A stretch of DNA of 64,000 nt from Prevotella denticola (GCF_900454835.1 NZ_UGTM01000002.1:434001-498000), one strand, 5' to 3'. Numbered from the stretch's first letter, positions 54,476-63,208 are shown. Notes: generated by a model not told the origin, from the sequence alone. Translations and numbers: made by a program.

Positions 54476-57400
54476 ACGTATTTTTTCTTTTTGTTTCTTG
54501 ATTGTCTTTTGACAGGACGATCTGCACACGCACGCCTTCCGGTGTCGCCGTTGCCGATATGCCGCAGCCTCGCCGGTTCGTCGCCTCGCCGTTGTCGCGT
54601 ACGATCTGCCGGCAGATGAAGGACATCAGATGGGCGGCCGAGGGCTGGAACAGCTGCCGGCACGCCTCGTCCGGCAGGTGGAGCGCAGACATCAGGACGT
54701 GCAGGACGACATATCCCGGCTGTCCCTCTCCGGCACTGACGGCGAGGGGCTGGCTGTGGTTGCTCTGGTACAGGATGTCGAACAGGTAGGCGATGAGGAC
54801 GGGGTCGCCGCTGACCGCCGGTGCGGTGTCGACGGGGGCCGTCAGCTTCGACCTGCTGACGAGTGTGGTGAGGTCTACGTGCCGTGCGATGAGCTTCACC
54901 GCATCCACCTGGTGCATGGCCTGTTGGCTCAGTATCAGGTAAAGCTCCTTGTAGTAGACGGCCAGTTCGTCGATGGCCTCGAGCTGGGCGTCAGCCCCGT
55001 CGACGAGCTGCCGAATGCGCGAGGGGTAGTACATCGTCTCGTGCTTGAGCGTCGACAGGCAGTTGTCGAGGATGCTGTTGCTGATGTGCAGGCGTTCGTT
55101 CTCGTATTCGACGCAGCGCACCTCGTCCTCCAGCATCTCGAGGTCGGCCTGGCTCTTCTGGTCCTCCTCGACCGATGCGTGGAGCGCGTCTCTTATCTGC
55201 GTGACGATGGCCAGCAGACGCGGCGGGAACCTGTCGCTTGCCCCGCGCTCCACCTCCCGGAGCTTCTCCTCTTCGCTGACGTCGCTGAGGAGGATGGTGT
55301 TGATGTGTCTCACACGCTCCAGACAGAACTGGTAGGAGAGGCGGCGGCGGTAGTACATCACGTAGTAGACGGGGAAGATGGCCAGCAGGAAGAGGACAAG
55401 CAGGGCGATGGCCACGTTCTTGTTCGTCTCCGACTTCATCATCATCCGGCAGTACTCGCCCAGCGACCTGTCGGCGTAACGCTCCTTGAAGAGGTGGGTA
55501 TAGACGGAGTTGTTGTATCGGTAGAGGTCCCACTCGTGCAGGGCGAGTGCGGCCACTGCGCTCTCGTTGCGGATGTCGAGGATGACGCTGTAGTCCATCG
55601 GCACGCCCTCGTGGAACCATTTTATTTCCGGCGGGATGTTGGGGAGGGGCCCCGTCCGCTTCATCAGTTCCTTTCCCTTGGGGCGCAGGCGGAGGTAGAG
55701 CCTGTTGAGATAGTATCTGCAGGTGTCGGCGTAGGCCAGCGTCTGGGCGTAGGAGCCGTTGATGTTGGAGAAGTAAGCCGAGTCGGCGTAGATGCCGGCC
55801 AGGGTGCCGTAGTCGTGGCGGGCCAGTGCCGCCGCCTTGTCGATGTCTCTGGCGGTGCGTGCGGATGCCGCCGCCAGGGGGCAGACGGCAAGGAGGATGC
55901 CGGCGACCGTGCGGCCGATGCCTTTCGGCAGGCGGAAGAAGAAGCGGCTTCCCCTGCCTTCACGGCTCTCCACGCCGATGCGGCATACGGAGAAGATCCG
56001 GCTGATCTTGCGGTACTTGTTGATGATGCCGTTGCAGTTCATCAGCCCGAAGCCGTGCGAGGTGCTGTCCGTCTGGTCGTGGATGGGCTTGTAGTCGAAG
56101 ATATGTGCCTGCTGCGTCTCGGTGAGTCCGCAGCCCGTGTCGGCGACGGAAATCTCCACATAGCCGTCGCCCTCCGCCGCGCTGACGGTGAAGCTGCCGC
56201 CTGCCGGGGTGAACTTCCGGGCATTGTCGGCAAGGGTGTTGACCATGAAGAGCGTCAGCACCCGATCGGCCTTGACGACGGCGGTGCTGTCAGCGACACG
56301 GAGGTCTATGCCTTTCATCTGGAATCCCATGCGTCCCTTCTTCACGATGTCGAACACCTGCTGCACGGGGAAGCTCTCGATGTGGAGCGACAGGCGGCCC
56401 TGGCGCAGCTGGATCCACTCCGTGAGCACGGCGTTCAGCTCGTTGATCTTGTCGGTCAGTTCACGGATGTACGTGTAGCGTTCCGCCTTCAGCGTGTCGC
56501 TCTCGCCGCCTTTCTTCAGCATGGCGATCTCGTGGAGCATACGGTCGATGAGGGGGATGACGCTGTTGACGAGCGACACCTTCGCCCGCTGCTCGAGGTT
56601 CTTGCGCCGGTTGTCTACAAGGTGGATCCGGTTGAGGTCGAGCTGTTCCGCCGTCTCGTCATACCGTCCGGCCACTTCCGCCCGGTGTATTTCGTTCTGC
56701 CGCCGCCACTGTTCGAGCGGCACCAGCAGGTCGTCCAGCGACTGCCGGCTGTCCCTCCTCCGCCGCAGGTAGTGGAAGAGCACCAGCAGGGCGAAGACGA
56801 TGAAGATGGAGAGTGCCACGGCGGCGATGATGAGGTTGAGCTGCTGTGAGGTGCGGTCAAGCTGCTCGGCGCGCGAGGCGAGGTAACGGTCCTGGCGGGT
56901 CTCGTCCTGCAGGTCGAGGTAGATGTTGCGGTTGTAGTCGCTCTGCTGCTTGTCGTTGATGGCGGAATAAGCCACGCTGAGCTGTTCGCGGATGGAGGCG
57001 ACGAGGTCGGGGGCCTGGCGGATGGCCGGGTTGCTGTTCAGAGCTTTCTGCAGGCAGAGGATGGCCGATCGGTAGTCCTTTATCTGCCAGTAGCAGGAGG
57101 CCAGCGTACGGTAGGAGCCGGCGGTCTGGTAGACGTCGCCGTACTGCCGGAAGATGGCGAGCGACCGCTGCGCGAGGTTTCCGGCCAGCAGGCTGTCGGG
57201 CATGTGGTCGAGGTTGAGGAACTGGAACGACGGCAGGTTGTCGCGCATGAGCGTCCGGCGGTTCCGGTCGTTGACGAGGTGTTCGCTCAGGGCCTGCAGC
57301 GAGTTCGCTTCCCAGTAGGGGTAGCCGTGCCGGCGTGCGAGCATGTAGCAGTGCATGAGGTAGTCGAACTCGCGCTGGTTGATCTCCGCCTGCGTCCCCG

Positions 57401-58040
57401 TGGTGATGATGCCGCCTGCCCCGATGTTGTAGTAGTAGGCCAGAAGCTGTGCCATGTCGGTCTGTATCTCGCCGTCGGGGTTGATCTGGCGGATGGCTCT
57501 GACGGACGGCTGCTCCAGTCCCACGTAATAATAATAGGTGGACGTGACGATGGCGAATTCCGTCCGTGCGTAGACCATGCGCCGCCGCTGCCGGTCGGAG
57601 AGCAGGCGTTCGTCCTCCTCGATGCGGTGGAGCCGCTTCTGGGCTTTCTCGTAGTAGTCGTAGAATTCCTTGTTGAGCGACTCGCGCTGGCAGAGACGCA
57701 TGAGCTGGATGTCGGCCACCAGCAGCTCCACCTGGTTGTCGGTTGTCCGGAGCACGGAGTCGAGCCGGGCGTAGGCCTCCGTGAAGCGCATCTTCATCAG
57801 GTCGGCGAATGCGAGGTTGTTCAGGGCCTCCGCTCTTCCGGCATCGTACCGTTTCGCCAGTCCGTACGCCCGCCGGGCATACAGGCCGACGGAGTCGAGG
57901 TTGCGGTAATGGAAGGCGTATGCCTTTTCGTTGCAGGCATCAGCCTCCTGCTCGTGGGGGACGCTGCATGCCGCCAGCAGCAGGGGCAGCAGTGCCGCCG
58001 CCCATCTCCCTGCCGTTCTGTATAGCCTTCTTGTCTTCAT
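54462..58040 (-). CDS. Large sensor histidine kinase, DUF5112/DUF5113 type
   Basis: 1192 aa from MKTRRLYRTAGRW with a lipoprotein-like signal (LLPLLLAAC). Residues up to about 390 are TPR-like helices (DUF5112-type sensor). A membrane helix (LNLIIAAVALSIFIVFALLV) is followed by coiled coil and a kinase core with a likely H box (IDRMLHEIAML), N box (NTLADNARKF) and G1 (VADTGCGLT). After the ATPase comes a second hydrophobic segment (IGRTVAGILLAVCPLAAA), another sensor-like stretch, a second helix (VAIALLVLFLLAIFPVYYVM) and a DUF5113-like C-terminus with LKHETMYYPSRIRQL, a second H-box-like site. It looks like two sensor units fused in tandem. A TATATTTG promoter element is at 58085-58092. Confidence 0.85.
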   Translation of the reverse strand: MKTRRLYRTAGRWAAALLPLLLAACSVPHEQEADACNEKAYAFHYRNLDSVGLYARRAYGLAKRYDAGRAEALNNLAFADLMKMRFTEAYARLDSVLRTTDNQVELLVADIQLMRLCQRESLNKEFYDYYEKAQKRLHRIEEDERLLSDRQRRRMVYARTEFAIVTSTYYYYVGLEQPSVRAIRQINPDGEIQTDMAQLLAYYYNIGAGGIITTGTQAEINQREFDYLMHCYMLARRHGYPYWEANSLQALSEHLVNDRNRRTLMRDNLPSFQFLNLDHMPDSLLAGNLAQRSLAIFRQYGDVYQTAGSYRTLASCYWQIKDYRSAILCLQKALNSNPAIRQAPDLVASIREQLSVAYSAINDKQQSDYNRNIYLDLQDETRQDRYLASRAEQLDRTSQQLNLIIAAVALSIFIVFALLVLFHYLRRRRDSRQSLDDLLVPLEQWRRQNEIHRAEVAGRYDETAEQLDLNRIHLVDNRRKNLEQRAKVSLVNSVIPLIDRMLHEIAMLKKGGESDTLKAERYTYIRELTDKINELNAVLTEWIQLRQGRLSLHIESFPVQQVFDIVKKGRMGFQMKGIDLRVADSTAVVKADRVLTLFMVNTLADNARKFTPAGGSFTVSAAEGDGYVEISVADTGCGLTETQQAHIFDYKPIHDQTDSTSHGFGLMNCNGIINKYRKISRIFSVCRIGVESREGRGSRFFFRLPKGIGRTVAGILLAVCPLAAASARTARDIDKAAALARHDYGTLAGIYADSAYFSNINGSYAQTLAYADTCRYYLNRLYLRLRPKGKELMKRTGPLPNIPPEIKWFHEGVPMDYSVILDIRNESAVAALALHEWDLYRYNNSVYTHLFKERYADRSLGEYCRMMMKSETNKNVAIALLVLFLLAIFPVYYVMYYRRRLSYQFCLERVRHINTILLSDVSEEEKLREVERGASDRFPPRLLAIVTQIRDALHASVEEDQKSQADLEMLEDEVRCVEYENERLHISNSILDNCLSTLKHETMYYPSRIRQLVDGADAQLEAIDELAVYYKELYLILSQQAMHQVDAVKLIARHVDLTTLVSRSKLTAPVDTAPAVSGDPVLIAYLFDILYQSNHSQPLAVSAGEGQPGYVVLHVLMSALHLPDEACRQLFQPSAAHLMSFICRQIVRDNGEATNRRGCGISATATPEGVRVQIVLSKDNQETKRKNTYGEF

Positions 58041-58084
58041 CTGTGTTGTTTTGCCGTTCGGAGGTGCTTCCGTGAAATCAGAGG

Positions 58085-58092
58085 CAAATATA
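58085..58092 (-). promoter_or_regulatory. -7 element of the sensor kinase operon
   Basis: Minus-strand TATATTTG matches TAnnTTTG, 45 nt from the start at 58040; a TTG lies about 23 nt further upstream. Confidence 0.5.
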
Positions 58093-58212
58093 CAAAACTT
58101 TTCCCGAACAGGAAACAAGCCGGGGGATAATCTGAGCGGAGCGGGAACGGAAGCCGGTGCGGAACGGGCTTTTCCCCCTGTGCTGGGCCATCGGGGGCCG
58201 GGCGGAATCCGA

Positions 58213-58300
58213 AAGGGCCTTACCTGCGTTGCAGAAGGGCCTTGTCTGCACCTCAGAAGGGCCTTGGTTGCACCTCAGAAAGGCCTCTTCTCGATGCAGT
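58213..58300. repeat. 22-bp degenerate tandem repeat, four units
   Basis: Units begin at 58213, 58235, 58257 and 58279 (AAGGGCCTTGGTTGCACCTCAG-like), exactly 22 bp apart. Related to arrays at 4241 and 42252. The remaining DNA up to 58484 has no gene; it contains the 15-mer TTCCCGGAATCATTC (58375-58389). Confidence 0.8.
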
Positions 58301-58484
58301 CTGTAACCTTTTGTGATACAGCGTGTTGTGAACCGACGTGCAGAGACGTGCGGAGAGGACCTGCCGGGGAGGACTTCCCGGAATCATTCAGAAAGCGGAT
58401 GGCGTGGGGAAGAAGACTGCCGTCCCACAATTTTACGGTCCCGGTCCGTTTCTTATACAAAGTGGTTTTAAATTCAATTTATAT

Positions 58485-59138
58485 ATGATTTACGGTTACA
58501 TCAGAGTGAGCAGCGACAAGCAGACGGTGGAAAACCAACGCTTCGAGATTACCCGGTTCTGCGAGGGACAGGGCCTGGAGGTGAATGACTGGATAGAAGA
58601 GACCATCAGCGGGACGAAGAACTATACGAAACGCCAGCTCGGCAGACTGCTGAAAAAAGTCGGAAAGGACGACATCATCATCTGCAGCGAGCTTTCGCGT
58701 CTGGGGCGCAGCCTTTTCATGATCATGGAAATCCTGAACATCTGCATGACCAGGGAGTGCCGCGTGTGGACCATCAAAGACAACTACCGCCTCGGGGATG
58801 ATATCCAGAGCAAGGTGCTCGCCTTCGCCTTCGGACTGTCGGCGGAGATAGAACGGAACCTCATCAGCCAGCGGACGAAGGAGGCTCTGGCAAGAAAGAA
58901 GGCGGAGGGGGGGATACTCGGACATCCCCGTGGCTTCCGCTGCAGACTTAATCCCAGATGCGCCGGCCGGCATGACTATATCGTGAAAGAACTGGCCAAG
59001 GGAACGGAAAAGACGCTTATTGCTCGGAGACTGAAAGTGTCAAAGACGACTTTCTACCGTTACCTCGTTTATGCAGGTCTCCACCTGCCTGTAAATTGCC
59101 GGCAGGGAGGATGGAAGGAGCATGGCGTCTATCATTGA
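58485..59138 (+). CDS. Serine recombinase, invertase-like
   Basis: 217 aa from MIYGYIRVSSDKQTVENQRF. The catalytic serine is S9 (YIRVS). The resolvase/invertase core includes SELSRLGRSLF, the regulatory helix GDDIQSKVLAFAFGLSAEIE and RNLISQRTKEALARKKAEGG. A C-terminal HTH (LIARRLKVSKTTFYRYLVYA) follows. It closely resembles the Bacteroides master DNA invertase type. Its stop TGA (59136-59138) is the first codon of the left inverted repeat of the adjacent methyltransferase cassette, so it is the obvious candidate to flip that cassette. GC content fits the host backbone. Confidence 0.92.
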   Translation: MIYGYIRVSSDKQTVENQRFEITRFCEGQGLEVNDWIEETISGTKNYTKRQLGRLLKKVGKDDIIICSELSRLGRSLFMIMEILNICMTRECRVWTIKDNYRLGDDIQSKVLAFAFGLSAEIERNLISQRTKEALARKKAEGGILGHPRGFRCRLNPRCAGRHDYIVKELAKGTEKTLIARRLKVSKTTFYRYLVYAGLHLPVNCRQGGWKEHGVYH

Positions 59139-59170
59139 CCCTCAAAAGAGGGCTTCGACATTGTCATCGG
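59136..59170 (+). repeat. Left inverted repeat (35 bp) of the invertible methyltransferase cassette
   Basis: The 35 bp are an exact reverse complement of 61785-61819; similarity continues 13 bp further with three mismatches. It starts with the recombinase stop TGA, then CCCTCAAAAGAGGG (a perfect 5-bp stem with AAAA loop), and reads in frame PSKEGFDIVIG. Confidence 0.95.
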
Positions 59171-60485
59171 CAATCCGCCGTATATTGAAGCGAAAAAACT
59201 AAAATACATTGCAAGCACTCTTAAAGGAAAATTTGCTGTATATTCTGGCACGGCAGATTTGAGCATTTATTTTAACGAGTTAGGTTTGAATCTCCTTGCC
59301 GAAAAGGGAATTATATCATACATCACCACCAACAAATTCTTTAACACTGGGTATGGTGAGAAAGTAAGAAGTCAACTTTCTTCTCAACACATCAACATCA
59401 TTCTCAACTTCGAGCAAGTAGAAGTATTTGAAGATGTTTTGGTTTCAAGTGTGATCTTTAATGTTTCTAAGCGAAACAAGAAACCAAAGAACCTCTTTAT
59501 TTATGAGAAGTTTTATAAACTAAAGTTTCAAGAATTTAAACGGCAATTTGTTGAACGTCAGAATGTATTTGGTGTCTACTCTCAAGACCATCTCAATAAC
59601 AAGGAGTGGTCGTTTTCTGATATTAGCCAGTTAATGTTGAAAGAGAAAATAGAAAAAAAACATTTACTTTTAAAGGATGTTGAGGGTGTGAAGATATATC
59701 GTGGGGTTACTACTGGTTATAACCCTGCATTTATCATATCGAATGAGCAACGTGATAGTCTTATAGCAGAGGATTATAAAAATAGCCAAGTTATAAAGAA
59801 TATGCTACAAGGGCGTAATATTAGAAAGTGGTATTACAATGAGAGTAAAGAAAATTTGTTATTTATTCCATGGCATTTCCCTTTAGAAAATAATAATATT
59901 TCAGGTGCCTCCATTGAAGCGGAAAACGCTCTAAAAGAACAATACCCTTCAATTTATTACAGGTTGAGTCAATATAAAAATGAGTTGGCTTCAAGAAATA
60001 AAGATGAAACAGGCATAAGATATGAATGGTATGCCTTGCAGAGATGTGCAGCAAGTTATTATAGCGAATTCGAGAAATCAGAGAAAATTATATGGGGACT
60101 TACTGCTGACAAATGGGCATTTACTCTTGATATAGAAAAGAATTATTTGCCAAGTAATGCTTATATACTGACTTCAAAAAACATTCCTATAAGATTTATT
60201 CTTGGATTGCTAAATAGTAAATTGCTGCATTATTACTTTAGTTTTATTGGTGTGATGACAGCAGGAGGGGCGTATACGCTTAAAGCAGCTACAATAGAAT
60301 CACTCCCTATTGCTATAGGGACAAGAGAACAACAGAAAGAAATTGCATTAAAAGTAGACAGCATCCTTAATGCCAAGGCAGCAGACAAACAGGCAGATGT
60401 TTCTTCTATAGAAAGCGAGATAGACCTCCTTGTATATGACCTGTATGGATTATCTGAGGAAGATATAAGAATAGTGGAAGGTTAA
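59139..60485 (+). CDS. Silent C-terminal methyltransferase half A (no start)
   Basis: The frame is open from the inverted repeat (PSKEGFDIVIGNPPYIEA) through 448 codons and has no believable start codon. It begins at catalytic motif IV (NPPY), continues with methyltransferase motif-like LLAEKGIISYITTNKFFNTG, and carries a TaqI_C-type target recognition domain (GVTTGYNPAFIIS, ILGLLNSKLLHYYFSFIG). It ends LVYDLYGLSEEDIRIVEG. The N-terminal SAM-binding half is absent, so this is a stored alternative specificity half. AT-richer than the recombinase gene beside it. Confidence 0.85.
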   Translation, partial: PSKEGFDIVIGNPPYIEAKKLKYIASTLKGKFAVYSGTADLSIYFNELGLNLLAEKGIISYITTNKFFNTGYGEKVRSQLSSQHINIILNFEQVEVFEDVLVSSVIFNVSKRNKKPKNLFIYEKFYKLKFQEFKRQFVERQNVFGVYSQDHLNNKEWSFSDISQLMLKEKIEKKHLLLKDVEGVKIYRGVTTGYNPAFIISNEQRDSLIAEDYKNSQVIKNMLQGRNIRKWYYNESKENLLFIPWHFPLENNNISGASIEAENALKEQYPSIYYRLSQYKNELASRNKDETGIRYEWYALQRCAASYYSEFEKSEKIIWGLTADKWAFTLDIEKNYLPSNAYILTSKNIPIRFILGLLNSKLLHYYFSFIGVMTAGGAYTLKAATIESLPIAIGTREQQKEIALKVDSILNAKAADKQADVSSIESEIDLLVYDLYGLSEEDIRIVEG

Positions 60486-60505
60486 AAACCCTCCACTATC
60501 TTTAT
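60464..60505. terminator. Palindromic junction of the two convergent methyltransferase halves
   Basis: The homologous 3' ends of halves A and B meet head-on: ATAGTGGAAGGTT (ending 60483 or so) and AACCCTCCACTAT form a hairpin with one mismatch; the stop codons overlap (60482-60485). It probably ends transcription in both directions. Confidence 0.6.
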
Positions 60506-61816
60506 CTCACCCTCAGATAGACCATAAAGGTTATATATATGACGATCAATTGAGTTTTCCAAGTCTAATATGTTCGCTTGGGGACTCTGTTTTTTTTTGG
60601 TAAGAATTGCATTAACTAAATCTATTATTGGTTGTTGAAGAGATAAATCAATCAATGGCAAAGGAATTCCCTGTAAAGGAACTTTATCAACTTGATAATT
60701 ACTCCCCTGCATTTTCCCCTTATGACGAAGCCAAAAAGCAACTAACTTGGAGTTTAGAACACCTGTGAGAAACTTCATATTCCATCGTGAAGTCTTGATA
60801 GAAAAAAATGTTTGAGAAACATAGCAGTCAAAATCAGAATAGGAGAAACAGGGACGCTCAACACATTTACGAAGGGATATTATTTTTTCACCTTGAAAGA
60901 ATTTTTCTTTTCTACAACGATGTAAGCCATAAGGTTTATTGTCAGATGTAAAAATATCAATAAATTGGTCAAGATGTGCCTTTATATGGGGGTAATTATC
61001 CATACTATCAGCTTTCTTAAATGAAGAGTCAGTATAGATCAACCATTTTGAATTTGAAGGTATGGTACAATATCTTCCAACCTGTTCTGTAGAGAAATAT
61101 GGCTTGATGATACTTTTCTCATTATCCGTTAGGTTTAGTTTGTTCTTCTCGTCATAAGACAAACCAAAGATGCCGCTTCCTATCGGAAATCTATTCTCTA
61201 ATTTTGCAGCACCCTTTTTGTTTAAGAAATCTTGTGGAAAAACAATTCCTTGAGCAACTTCATCATCTTGAAGATAAACTTTGTTCTTAGATATTTTGTC
61301 GAATATTACATTTTTTTCAGAGAAAGTAAAAAGTTTGTTGGCAAACTTTGTGCGATTAAACTTTTGTATTCGATATATTGTTCTACGAATTTGCTTGTTA
61401 AGCAAAGCGAGCATATCTTCCTTGTTTGCACCTTCCATCAATATACGATAATCAAACCCATAGTTATCTGCAGTTGAGTTTTTCTCAAACAACATAATCA
61501 TTGTTTGTATATCTGCATTTTCAAACACCATATAAGTATTGAAATCAAGCATTTGCAGAATACGGGCATCAGACACTATTTTACTTCGCATTTTCTTTGC
61601 ACCTGCACTTGTTGTCCAATTGTTTTGGGCAATAAAACAAAGGTGTCCGTTTTGGCAGAGCAGGTCTATGCTGTGACAAGCAAAACCATACCATAAATCC
61701 ATTTTCCCCATATAATACGAGCTTGCTTCACGGAACCCATCAAAGGCATGTCGGTTTACGTATTCCTTTACATACGGTGGGTTCCCGATGACAATGTCGA
61801 AGCCCTCTTTTGAGGG
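60482..61816 (-). CDS. Silent C-terminal methyltransferase half B (no start)
   Basis: Minus-strand frame open from the right inverted repeat (PSKEGFDIVIGNPPYVKEYV) for 444 codons. Same layout as half A: NPPY motif at the beginning, LCQNGHLCFIAQNNWTTS, a different recognition region, TGVLNSKLVAFWLRHKGKMQ and a C-terminus IYNLYGLSEGEIKIVEGF. Outside the repeat and the tail, A and B differ strongly, as expected for alternative target recognition domains. It lacks start codon and SAM-binding motif I, so it should be silent in this orientation. Confidence 0.85.
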   Translation of the reverse strand, partial: PSKEGFDIVIGNPPYVKEYVNRHAFDGFREASSYYMGKMDLWYGFACHSIDLLCQNGHLCFIAQNNWTTSAGAKKMRSKIVSDARILQMLDFNTYMVFENADIQTMIMLFEKNSTADNYGFDYRILMEGANKEDMLALLNKQIRRTIYRIQKFNRTKFANKLFTFSEKNVIFDKISKNKVYLQDDEVAQGIVFPQDFLNKKGAAKLENRFPIGSGIFGLSYDEKNKLNLTDNEKSIIKPYFSTEQVGRYCTIPSNSKWLIYTDSSFKKADSMDNYPHIKAHLDQFIDIFTSDNKPYGLHRCRKEKFFQGEKIISLRKCVERPCFSYSDFDCYVSQTFFSIKTSRWNMKFLTGVLNSKLVAFWLRHKGKMQGSNYQVDKVPLQGIPLPLIDLSLQQPIIDLVNAILTKKKQSPQANILDLENSIDRHIYNLYGLSEGEIKIVEGF

Positions 61817-61819
61817 TCA
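61785..61819 (-). repeat. Right inverted repeat (35 bp) of the invertible cassette
   Basis: Exact reverse complement of 59136-59170. Its TGA (61817-61819 on the minus strand) is the stop codon of the ATPase gene. The segment between and including both repeats, 59136-61819, is 2,684 bp. Confidence 0.95.
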
Positions 61820-63076
61820 CAGTATCTGTTCACTTCGCTTCAGCAGGAAATCAAAAATGTTCAGGATGAGTATGCCGTCATCGTTGCGGAAAGTGGGTTG
61901 CATGCCTCCTACAATAACAACTTTCTGAAAACTATCTTTAATCTGTTTGAGCGATCGTAGTTCTTGTTTCGTTTTTTCTTCAGATGGCAAAGCGTAAGCC
62001 GACTGGATGTAGATTCTGTCCTGCCCTCTGTTGCATACGAAGTCCACTTCAAGCTGCTTGCGTTCACTTTTTCCATTTGCGTTTTTCGTATTTTGGGTAA
62101 CCTGCCCTACATCCACAGAATAGCCACGCATCCGCAACTCATTGTATATAAGATTCTCCATCAAGTGTGTGTGTTCTGTCTGGCGGAAATTCAATCGGAC
62201 ATTGCGTAATCCCAAGTCTTCAAAATAGTATTTTGCCGGAGTATCAATGTATTTACGACCCTTGATGTCGTAGCGAACGGCACGCTCCATCAGGAAAGCG
62301 TCCTGCATGTAGTCCAGATAAGTCTTGACAGTATCTCTGGTGATGGTACTCCGCTTTGCAGAATGGAAGGTGTTCGCTATTTTCTGTGGATTGGTAAGGC
62401 TTCCGATGCTACTTGCCATGACGTCAATGAGTTCTTCCAGATCATCATCGTTTCGTATGCTATACCTTTCTTTGATGTCGACAAGGTAGGTATTGGAGAA
62501 AAGCTGTTGCAGATAGCCCTTCTTCTGTTGTTCTGTGGCCATCGTTACCGTTTGGGGCAATCCTCCCAAAAGCATATATTCATTGAGGTGTGTTTCCAAG
62601 AAAGGCGCATCTGGCTTCACCGACATATATTCGCTGAAGCTCAATGGGTGGATGCGTAACTCATCGCCCCTACCACGGAAGGTTGTCACAACATCTTTTG
62701 ACAGGAAGCGTGCATTACTGCCCGTGACATACACATCTAATTGTGGATTTTTCAGCAGCGTATTCAGCACCTCCTCAAAACGGTCAAGCAACTGTATCTC
62801 ATCTATGAGTATAAAGTATTCCTTCGTATCTGTTACCCTTTGGCTAATGTAATCCAACAAGGGTAAAGGGTTTCGATAACGCTCATTATAAATGTTCTCC
62901 AAATCCAACTTGATGATTTGGGTGTCATCTATCCCTTGTTCTTTAAGATACTGGCAGAAAAGTGTAAAGAGCAGATACGATTTGCCACTCCGACGCAATC
63001 CAGTAATGATCTTTACCATTCCATTGTGGCGTCGGTCAATTAACCTTTGCAGATATATTGGTCGTTCTATATTCAT
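61817..63076 (-). CDS. AAA ATPase with DUF4143 domain
   Basis: 419 aa. Walker A GLRRSGKS is at 26-33, Walker B EYFILIDEIQLLDRFEE follows near 95, with sensor-like YVTGSNARFLSKD. The C-terminal half is a DUF4143 nuclease-like fold (LEVDFVCNRGQDRIYIQSAY). Such stand-alone ATPases are frequent in Bacteroidetes accessory DNA; the role is unknown. Its stop codon is part of the right inverted repeat, and its promoter is bracketed by two identical-type dyads. It lies between methyltransferase halves B and C, and may be a later insertion. Confidence 0.88.
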   Translation of the reverse strand: MNIERPIYLQRLIDRRHNGMVKIITGLRRSGKSYLLFTLFCQYLKEQGIDDTQIIKLDLENIYNERYRNPLPLLDYISQRVTDTKEYFILIDEIQLLDRFEEVLNTLLKNPQLDVYVTGSNARFLSKDVVTTFRGRGDELRIHPLSFSEYMSVKPDAPFLETHLNEYMLLGGLPQTVTMATEQQKKGYLQQLFSNTYLVDIKERYSIRNDDDLEELIDVMASSIGSLTNPQKIANTFHSAKRSTITRDTVKTYLDYMQDAFLMERAVRYDIKGRKYIDTPAKYYFEDLGLRNVRLNFRQTEHTHLMENLIYNELRMRGYSVDVGQVTQNTKNANGKSERKQLEVDFVCNRGQDRIYIQSAYALPSEEKTKQELRSLKQIKDSFQKVVIVGGMQPTFRNDDGILILNIFDFLLKRSEQIL

Positions 63077-63092
63077 TCCTATTAGTTATTTG

Positions 63093-63182
63093 TGCGTAAA
63101 GACGCATTCTTTGCGACTGCAAAGATATGGCTATTTTCTCACAACATCAAGATTTTATTCGTTTTTTTTGCGTAAATACGCA
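63093..63182 (-). promoter_or_regulatory. ATPase promoter with bracketing dyad operators
   Basis: Minus strand: TTG (63148-63150), 20-nt spacer, TATCTTTG (63120-63127). Dyads TGCGTAAAGACGCA (63093-63106) and TGCGTAAATACGCA (63169-63182) lie downstream and upstream of it. A third inverted repeat, CTTTGCGACTGCAAAG (63109-63124), overlaps the -7. This arrangement suggests autorepression or repression by looping. Confidence 0.6.
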
Positions 63183-63208
63183 TTAACCAATAAAATAGGG
63201 AGAATGCA

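Noticed and set aside
58485..59138. Recombinase as part of a transposon
   Set aside because: No transposase, terminal inverted repeats or target duplication around it; the only repeats frame the methyltransferase halves.
59259..60485. Independent methyltransferase gene starting at 59259
   Set aside because: The codon there is TTG inside a frame open back to the inverted repeat and the NPPY motif lies upstream of it, so it is a C-terminal half.
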